From the NCBI RefSeq assembly GCF_001625085.1, contig NZ_BDAW01000061.1, forward strand, positions 1-53,593: a stretch of DNA of 53,593 nucleotides. Reading direction: 5' to 3'. Below, piece by piece: positions 43,409-51,600 of the stretch. The stretch is from Nocardia acidivorans NBRC 108247. GTDB lineage: Bacteria; Actinomycetota; Actinomycetes; Mycobacteriales; Mycobacteriaceae. Position 1 is the stretch's first letter, and each line of letters begins with the position of its first letter. The position numbers and the translations under genes are program-made. Below the pieces are notes generated by a model that was given only the letters and a program-made list of their open reading frames with translations, did no database searches and was not told where the DNA came from.

Positions 43409-43882
43409 TCAGCCGGTGGTGTGCGTAGCCTCGGGGTTGGTGGTATCGCGGATGACGCGCAGGGCCGCGGTGAGGGTTTCGAGTTGTTCGGGATCGAACA
43501 GGCCGGTGAACCAGCGCTCCACGCCCTCGAGGTACGCGGGCAGTACGCGGGCCACCCGGGTCGCGCCCGCGGCGGTCAGGACGGTGTAGGCGCTGCGGCG
43601 GTCCGTCGGATCGGCCTCGCGGCGGACGAACCCATTGCGTTCGAGTCGATCCACCAGCCGGGTGACCCCGCTCGTCGAAAGATTGGTCTGCACCGCGAGA
43701 TCGGTCATGCGCAGTTTGCGGCCGGGTGAACGACTCAGGCGCATAAGGGCATTCAGATCCAGTCCGGACAGCCCATTGCCCTTCCAGGTCGATTCGAGCC
43801 GGGCGATCAGACCGTCGTGCGCCTCGTAGAGCAGGCCGACCGCGGTCAGACGGGGGTCGTCGAAGAGATGCTTGGGATCCAC
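43409..43882 (-). CDS. MarR family transcriptional regulator
   Basis: This 157-residue winged-helix regulator has the MarR core LRMTDLAVQTNLSTSGVTRL, VDRLERNGFVRREADPTDRR and the wing SAYTVLTAAG. The start is taken as the GTG at 43882; the frame is open to a TTG at 43936, which would overlap the palindromic operator and is less likely. It is divergent from the SGNH hydrolase gene, and a near-perfect palindrome between them is the likely binding site. It probably represses both genes in response to a phenolic or similar small molecule; the inducer is unknown. Confidence 0.85.
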   Translation of the reverse strand: MDPKHLFDDPRLTAVGLLYEAHDGLIARLESTWKGNGLSGLDLNALMRLSRSPGRKLRMTDLAVQTNLSTSGVTRLVDRLERNGFVRREADPTDRRSAYTVLTAAGATRVARVLPAYLEGVERWFTGLFDPEQLETLTAALRVIRDTTNPEATHTTG

Positions 43883-43920
43883 GCTGAGCAGCGTAAACCA
43901 GATGACTGCATTGGGGATAG

Positions 43921-43951
43921 TTGACGCGCGGAACAACTCCGGTATGTTGTT
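43921..43951 (+). promoter_or_regulatory. Promoter with an overlapping MarR-type palindrome
   Basis: TTGACG at 43921-43926 and TATGTT at 43943-43948, 16 bases apart, form a reasonable sigma-70-type promoter reading toward the SGNH gene. The perfect 6-bp inverted repeat AACAAC-N8-GTTGTT (43932-43951) covers the spacer and the -10 box. Binding of the divergent MarR protein there would block transcription. Confidence 0.6.
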
Positions 43952-43992
43952 GACGACGCAATAGTCCGCACAGCAACAAAATGGAGGGCATC

Positions 43993-45120
43993 ATGACCAC
44001 GCAGCGCTGGGTGGCCGGTTTCCGTGCACCGCTGGTGAATCCGGCCGAGGACTTCCGCCTGGCCGAGCCGCGCGCCTTCGCCGGGGAGACGCTGCGACAG
44101 ATCGCGCGGGTGGCCGGCGCCGGATCGCGGCTGCGGGTGCGGCTGACCAATCGCTACTCCGCGCAGGAGCTGGTCATCGGCGGCGCGCGAATCGCGCTGG
44201 CCGAGAGCGGGTCGGAGATCGTGGCCGAGACCGATACCGTGCTGCGGTTCGCGGGCGCGGAACAGGTCCGAGTCCCCGCCGGGGCGGACCTGATCAGCGA
44301 TCCCATCGCACTGCCGGTCGCCGCGGGCGATGAGCTGACGCTGAGCCTGTATCTGCCGGAGCAGACCGGGTTCGCGGCGTTCGCGCATCTGCCCGCGCAG
44401 CCCGGCTGGATCGCGACGGGCGATCGAACCGCCGAGGCCGCCTGGTCGCACGCCGAGGAGACCGGTTCGCGCTTCTTCCTCACCGGTATCGATGTGCTGA
44501 CCGAGGCCGAGGCACCGGTGCTGGTCGCCTTCGGAGATTCGTGGTTCGAGGGCGTCGGCTCCACGCCGGGCGCGAATCGGCGTTCGGTGGATTGGCTCAA
44601 CGCACAGCTGTCCACAGGCTGGGCGGTGAATCAGGGCATCGGCGGAAACCGGTTGGTCACCGACGTGGTCGGTGAGCACGGCCTGGCCCGGTTCGAGCGG
44701 GATGTGCTCGCGGTGCCCGGGGTGGCGGGCGTATGGGCCAATTTCGGCATCAATGATCTGATTGTGGGCGGCACGACCCCGGCCGCCGAACTCGTTGCCG
44801 GGTACGTCGAACTCGCCCGCCTGGCGCATGCGGCGGGGCTGCCGATCTACGCCAATACCGTCGGACCGTTCGCGGGGGTCATCTACCCGGGTTTGAATGT
44901 GGCGGAAGGGGTTCGGGTGCGCCGCGAGGTGAACGAGTGGCTGCGCACCACCGATGTCTTCGATGCCGTCTTCGATATCGCCGCGGCCGTACAGGATTCG
45001 GAGACCGGTGATTTCATTCGCGCGGAATTCGACAGCGGGGACGGACTGCACCTCAATGACGATGGTCATCGCGCCATGGCGGGGGCGGTGGATATCAACG
45101 CCCTCACCGCGCATCTCTGA
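43993..45120 (+). CDS. SGNH/GDSL family esterase
   Basis: This 375-residue hydrolase has an N-terminal beta-rich region (about residues 1-165) and a C-terminal SGNH domain. Block I is VLVAFGDSWFEGVGS with nucleophile Ser183. Block II is GIGGNRLVTDV. Block III is ANFGINDLIVGG with the asparagine. Block V is DGLHLNDDGH with the catalytic Asp and His. No signal peptide is visible. It would hydrolyse an ester such as an acetylated sugar or a xenobiotic. The ATG at 43993 has GGAGGG four bases upstream; an in-frame ATG at 43981 overlaps that site and is rejected. Control by the divergent MarR is likely. Confidence 0.88.
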   Translation: MTTQRWVAGFRAPLVNPAEDFRLAEPRAFAGETLRQIARVAGAGSRLRVRLTNRYSAQELVIGGARIALAESGSEIVAETDTVLRFAGAEQVRVPAGADLISDPIALPVAAGDELTLSLYLPEQTGFAAFAHLPAQPGWIATGDRTAEAAWSHAEETGSRFFLTGIDVLTEAEAPVLVAFGDSWFEGVGSTPGANRRSVDWLNAQLSTGWAVNQGIGGNRLVTDVVGEHGLARFERDVLAVPGVAGVWANFGINDLIVGGTTPAAELVAGYVELARLAHAAGLPIYANTVGPFAGVIYPGLNVAEGVRVRREVNEWLRTTDVFDAVFDIAAAVQDSETGDFIRAEFDSGDGLHLNDDGHRAMAGAVDINALTAHL

Positions 45121-45259
45121 TCGCGGGGCTGATCCGGCGGCGATATCGCCGGTCCGGCCGGCCGTTTTCAGGATGGGGGCGGGCGATGCGGGGTGAGTAG
45201 CGGTGAATCTCCGTCCTGTTCAAGGGACGTGGCTGTTCAGCGGGGCTTTACCTCGGGCC

Positions 45260-45417
45260 GACGAGAGCTAGGCACGAAAGGCGTGTCCGACACGGTTCGG
45301 GCGGCACTTCGCACCGCGATCGCCGCTGGGGCGCGTGCTCGCGAAATCGAGTAGCTGACCGATGGCGGTCTGGAATCCATGGCCGACCCCGAACAGAGAG
45401 GTCAGGTGTGGCGCTGA
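45260..45417 (+). pseudogene. Decayed VapB-type antitoxin gene
   Basis: In one frame the text reads RELGTKGVSDTVRAALRTAI, AAGARAREIE, then an in-frame TAG at 45352-45354, then LTDGGLESMADPEQRGQVWR and a TGA at 45415-45417. This is the C-terminal half of a VapB antitoxin, broken by one nonsense codon where tryptophan is expected. The N-terminal DNA-binding part cannot be read further left. The stop overlaps the start of the vapC remnant, as in intact vapBC pairs. The stretch before it, 45121-45259, holds nothing recognisable. Confidence 0.7.
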
Positions 45418-45594
45418 CCGCACGATTCCTCATCGACACCAGCGCCGCGGCACGCATGCGTCACACGGCCGTAGCCCGTGTTGGCCGCAGAACACCGCCT
45501 CGTCCCGATCCACTACGACGCAGACTTCGAAACCGTCTCTTCCGTAATAGATCTCAACCACCGCTGGGTTGTACCCCGAGGCAGTCTGGACTGA
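45408..45594 (+). pseudogene. Internally deleted VapC-type PIN toxin gene
   Basis: From the GTG at 45408 the N-terminus reads ALTARFLIDTSAAARMRHTA, containing the first catalytic aspartate of a PIN ribonuclease. From 45481, in another frame, the C-terminus LAAEHRLVPIHYDADFETVS and RWVVPRGSLD follows to a TGA at 45592-45594. About 75 residues between them are missing and the reading frame is lost at the junction near 45470-45480. An ordinary vapC would be about 135 codons. The product cannot be functional. Confidence 0.75.
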
Positions 45595-45601
45595 GGGTGA
45601 T

Positions 45602-45656
45602 GTGCATGTAATGGCGCAGGGGTCTACTCGACGTTTACCTGCGCCATTACATGCAC
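45602..45656 (-). terminator. Perfect 19-bp inverted repeat after the NRPS gene
   Basis: GTGCATGTAATGGCGCAGG at 45602-45620 is perfectly complementary to CCTGCGCCATTACATGCAC at 45638-45656, with a 17-base loop. It ends seven bases beyond the NRPS stop codon (45664-45666) and lies eight bases from the vapC remnant. It most likely terminates the NRPS message, although there is no U tract. The length of the perfect match is unusual for a plain terminator, and a small mobile palindrome is an alternative. Confidence 0.65.
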
Positions 45657-45663
45657 GTTGAGA

Positions 45664-48600
45664 TCAGCCGATGATGCGGACCTCTTGGGGGGCCTCGTCG
45701 GTGGGGTCGCCAGCCGTGGTGAACCAGTGGGTTACCTCGCCTTCTTCGAGGTCGGCGGTCAGGTCCTCGGTGGGGAGGACCGACAGGGCGCCTGCGGTGG
45801 AGGAGGTGAGGAATTCGTCTACCGCGGGGAGGCCGAGGGTGGCCGTGGTGAATGTGGTCGATTCGTAGTCGATCTCATTGTCGGTGCGCAGGGTTGCCGC
45901 GCGGTCCAGGGCTTCGGCCTGGGTGAGGGTGGCCCAGGCGCCGGTGGCATCGCGGTAGATGAAGGCCGGGTCGGATTCGGTGAGGGGGCGGACCCGGTCG
46001 GTGTAGGTGACCGGGTGGGCGGGGCGGGCGGACAGGTCCGCCTGGACCTTCGGGTCGGCGGGGACCAGCCAGCGGACCGAGCTGGCCGCCGGTTCCTCGG
46101 CGATGCCGAAGTTGGCCCCGGCGGCGAGGATGTCGCCGAAGGACAGGCCCTCGGCGAACAGCACTGCGGCGCCGGCCTTCTGGATGGCCCAGACCGCGAC
46201 GACCGCCTCCACCGAGCGCGGCAGGGCTACGGCGACGATGTCACCGGGGCCCGCACCGCGATCGATGAGCAGGCGCGCGAGCTGGGAGGAGCGGCGGTCC
46301 AGAACGTGGTACGCCAGCTCCTGACCCTTGTCGAGCAATGCCGGGGCCTGCGGATCCTCTTCCACCACCTCGGCGAGCACATTGGCCACGGTGCGAGCGC
46401 CGACGCGCGCCGGTTCCGCCGCCGAATCAGCCTGGGTCACAGAGCTTTCGGCGAGGATGCGGGCGCGTTCGCCGGCATCGAGGATATCGATGTCGCCGAC
46501 CAGCGCGGACGGTTCACCCAGCAGCGCGTCCAGCACCCGGCTCAGGCGCGCGGCGAGGGTTTCGACCTCGTCGGCGGTGAAGCGGGTATCCAGGTAGCGC
46601 ATGGAGATCTCGATGGTCTCGCTGGCCATGACCACCAGCGTCATCGGGTAGTGGGTGTCGTCGTTGATGCCGACGCCGTTCACCGACATACCGTCGATGG
46701 AGCTGGCGGCGGCGATGGCGTCCTTGTCGACCGGGTAGGACTCGAACACCACCAGGGTGTCGAATTCCGCTGCGGCACCGGCGAGTTGCTGGATCTCGGC
46801 CAGGCCGATGTAGTGGTGATCCAGCAGATCCGCCTGCTCGTGCTGCACCCGCTCGAGCATGCCGCCCACGGTGAGGCGGTCGTCGATGCGAATGCGCACG
46901 GGCACGGTGTTGATGAACAGACCCACCATGGATTCCACGCCCGCCAGATCGGCGGGGCGGCCGGAGACGGTCGCGCCGAACACGACATCGCCACGGCCGG
47001 TGAGCCTTCCGACCAGAATGGCCCACGCGGTCTGCACCAGGGTGTTCACGGTGACGCTGAGTTCCGCGGCCCGCTTGCTGAGCTGACGGGTGCGTTCGGC
47101 GTCGATTTCGAGCACATGCCGCCCGACCTCGTACTGCTCGTCCGCGCGTCCGGCGGGTGCGAGCTGGGTCGGCTCGGAGACGCCGGTGAGCGCACGCGCC
47201 CACGCCCGCAACGATTCCTGACGGTCCCGCCCGGCCAGCCAGGCCAGGTAGTTCCGATAGGACACCGCGCGCGGCAGTGCGGACAGATCACCGCGCACCG
47301 CGTACAGCACCAGCAGATCGCGCATGAGCAACGGCATGGACCAGCCGTCCACCAGGATGTGGTGGGTGGTGATCACCAGGTTGCACTGCTCGCCCGAGGT
47401 GCGGAACAGCGTGAACCGCATGAGCGGTGCGGCGGCCATGTCGAAATGCCGCGCCCGGTCGGCGTCGATGAGTTCGCGCATGCGCGGAACCCGTTCGCCC
47501 TCGGGCAGATCGGTGAGATCGACAATGCTCCACGGCGCTTCGACGCGATCCAGCACGACCTGGTGCGCCTGGCCCGCGGCATCGGTGACGAAGGCGGTCC
47601 GCAGGCTCGGGTAGCGGTCGACGATGGCCTGCGCGGCCCCGTGCAGCCGATCGGTGTCCACGGTGCCGTGCAGGTCGAGTACGGCCTGCATGGTGTAGAC
47701 GTCGACGGCCTCACGGCTCTGCGACATCAGCGCCTGGAACAGCAGACCGGACTGCAGCGGCGACAGCGGCCACACCTCGGTCAGCGCCGGGTAGGCCCGC
47801 TCCCAGTTCTCGATATCGCCCTGGGTCACCTTGACCAGCGCCATATCCGACGGCGTATAGCCCCCGGCATCGGGCCGCTTGGCGTGTTCGGCCAGCGCGG
47901 TCAGCGCCGCCACGAACAGATCGGCGAACTCCTGTACCCGCTCGCGCGAGAGCAGTCCGGTCGGGAAGGCGAAGGCCGCGCCCAGCTGCGGGCCGTCCTC
48001 ACCGTCGGTGACGATGGCATTGATATCGAGGGTCGCGTTGGCGGGCATATCGAGATCCATGTCCGCGTCCAGCTGACCCAGATCCGCGACCGGCACCCAG
48101 CCCAGCTCCGAAAGCTGTTCCGGCACTTCACCGGTGGAGACGCGACCCAGATAGTTGAAGCTGATCTGCCCGACACTGCGCAATTGCGGCGCGGTCTCGG
48201 CGTTCAGGTAGCGCAGCAGACCGAAGCCCAGTCCCTTGTCGGGCACCGAGAGCAACTGCTCCTTCACCGATTTGACGATGTCGCCCAGGGCTTTTCCACC
48301 CGCGAAGGCATCGTCGAGATCGGCTCCGGCCAGATCCAGCCGCACCGGGTAGGCGCTGGTGAACCAGCCGACCGTGCGCGAAAGATCCGCGCCCGGAACG
48401 ACTTCCTCTTCACGACCGTGACCCTCGAGCTTGATCAGAGCGGCATCGTTGCCGTCGGCGCGCCAGCGCGCGACCGCCATGGCCAGCGCCGAGAGCAGAC
48501 CGTCGTTCACGCCGCCGCGGTACCGGCCCGGAATCGAGGTGAGCACCGCATCGGTGACCGCCGCCGGAACCGTGACCTCCACGCGCTCGACCGTGGCGAA

Positions 48601-51600
48601 GGTGTCCACCGCCGGATCGAAGGCACGCGCACCCAGCAGCGGATCGGCGGTGCCGACCACGCCCTGCCAGAACGGCAGCTCCGCAACGCGTTCCGGCGCC
48701 GACGCCGCATCGACGAGGGCGTGCGCCCAGCGCCGCATGGAGGTGCCGTTGGCCGGGAGCGCCACCGGCTGACCGAAGGCCAGTTGCGACCACGCGACCG
48801 CGAAGTCCGGAATCAGAATGCGCCAGGAGACGCCGTCGACCACGAAGTGGTGCGCGGCGACGAGCAGCACATCCGGACGGCCTTCGCCGAAGGCGAACCA
48901 GACGAACCGCATCATGGCGGCATTGGCCGGATCCAGCTTGCCCAGTGCGGTATCGAGTTCGGCACTGGCGATCCGGGACAGCTCGGCATCGGAGATGTCC
49001 GCGGCCACGTCCACGCGGTGCACGAGGGCATCGACATCGACGCCGCCGCGCGGCAGGGCTTCGAATTCCCAACCGGCGCTTGCACTGCCGCGCAGTCGGG
49101 AGCGCAGCACATCGTGGTGGTCGAAGACCGCGGCCAGCGTGCCGACCAGGATCGAACGGTCGATATTGTCCGGCAGGCGCAGGGCCATGGACTGCGAGAA
49201 CCGCTGGTACGTCGAACCACTCGACAGAATCGCCGTCATGATCGGCGTCAGCGGAATATCGCCGACCCCCCCACCGGGCAGTTCGGGCAGTCGCTGCTGC
49301 TCGTCATCCCCGCCCAGCACGGCGATTTCGGCCAGTCCGGCCACGCTGCGCTTCTCGAAGACCTCGCGCGGGCTGAACAGGATGCCGCGCGCCTTGGCCC
49401 GCGACACCAACTGGATCGACAGGATCGAGTCACCGCCGAGCGCGAAGAACGAATCATCCGCGCCGACCTGATCGACGCCGAGCACCTCGGCGAAGACCTC
49501 GGCGATGACGGCCTCGATATCACTGACCGGAGCCCGGAATTCGCGCGGTGCGAGCACCGGCGCGGGCAGCGCGCGACGATCCAGCTTGCCCGCCGGGGTG
49601 AGCGGAATCTGGTCCAGCACCGTAATCGCGGTGGGCACCATGTATTCCGGCAGTCGCGCGGCGGCGTGCTCGGTGAGCGCGGCGATATCGATGGCGGCAC
49701 CGGCGACCGGCAGCACGTAGGCCGCCAGCATGGTGGTGCCGACTTCGGTCCGGTGACCCACGGTGACCGCGAAGTCCACGGATTCGTGTGCCGTGAGCGC
49801 CGCGTCGATCTCACCGAGTTCGATGCGGAAGCCGCGCACCTTGACCTGGAAGTCATTGCGGCCCACGTACTCCACGGCGGGAGCGCCCTTGGCATCGCGC
49901 GTCCAGCGCACCACGTCGCCGGTGCGGTACAGGCGTGTGCCCGGCTCGCCATACGGGTTGGCGACGAAGCGCTCGGCCGTCAGACCCGGACGCGCGTGGT
50001 AGCCGCGCGCCAATTGCGGTCCGGCCACGTACAGCTCGCCCGCGACGCCCTCGGCGACCGGCTGCAACCGGTGGTCGAGCACCAGCGCCCGCATACCACG
50101 CACCGGTCCACCGATGACGACCTTGTCACCCGGGTTCAGCGCATCGGAGATATTGGTGGCGATGGTGGCCTCGGTCGGACCGTAGGCATTGTGGAAACGC
50201 CGCGGCCCGGCACTGTTCACCGACCACTTGGCGACGAGATCGGCCGAGACCGCCTCACCACCGGCGATGATGACCTCCATACCGGCCAGCTGCGACGGCT
50301 CCAGCGAGGCCAGGACGGACGGTGTGATCAGACCGGCGGTGACCCGCTCGCGCGCGATCAGCTCACCCACTTCGTCACCGCCGTAGGTGCCCGGGGGCAC
50401 CACCACGAGCGTGCCGCCCGCGCCCAGCGCCAGCAACAGCTCCAGAATGGAGGCGTCGAACGACGGCGAGGCGAAATGCAGGGCGCGCGAAGAGGAGTCG
50501 AGGCGGTAGCGCTCGACCTGCTCGGTCGCGAAGTTCGCCAGACCCGCGTGCGTGACGACGACGCCCTTGGGCAGACCCGTCGAGCCCGAGGTGTAGATGA
50601 CGTAGGCGGCGTGGGCGGGCCGGATGACCCCCCATCGCTCGGCATCGGATACCGCGGCGGGCGAATGCGATTCGATCTCGGCGATGGTCAGCGGATCATC
50701 CAGGGAGATCCACCCGGCCAGGCTCGCCACCGGTGGCAGCGCCGCCAGTTCGGCATTGGTCGTCAGACCGAGCATGGCCCCGGAGTCCGAGATCATATGC
50801 GCGATGCGATCGGCCGGGTAGGCCGGATCGACCGGTACGAACGCCGCACCGGACTTGGCGACCGCCCACACCGCGAGCACGGATTCGAACGAACGCGGAA
50901 TGGCCACGGCCACCCGCATATCCGGTCCGGCGCCGCGCTCGATGAGCATGCGCGCCAGACGCGAGGAGGCCGCGTCCAGCTCCGCGTAGCCGAGCACCTG
51001 ACCGTCGAAGACCACGGCCTCGCCGACCGGGTTCGCGGCCACCGCGGCGGCCATGATCTCGGGCAGGGTTTTGGGCTCGACCGCCGGAGCGCCGTTGCGG
51101 GACAGCAGATCCGCGCGTTCGGCGGCCGACAGCAGTTGCAGATCGCCGACCGGCAGCTGCGGCCGCGCGGTGATCTGCTCCAGCAGGCGGGTGAAGCGCT
51201 GCGCGAACTTCTGCACCGTGGCGTCGTCGAACAGGTCACGGGCGTAGGCGAATTCGGCGTACATGCCCTCGCCCGCGGTTCCGGCCTCGGTAATGGTCAG
51301 CGACAGATCGAATTTCGCGGTGTCGTTCTCGAAATCGACGGCGGCGACCCGCAATCCGGGCAGCTCGAAGGTGCTGTCCGGCAGGTTCTCGAAGGACAGC
51401 ACCACCTGGAACAGCGGGTGGCGCGCGGTCGAGCGCTCCGGATTGAGCAGCTCCACCAGCCGCTCGAACGGGATGTCGGCGTGCGCGAACGCGCCCAGAT
51501 CGGCATCCCTGGCGCGCGAGAGCAGTTGCGCGAAGGTCAGTTCCGGATCCACCTCGGTGCGCAGCACCAGGGTGTTGACGAACATGCCGATCACATTGTC

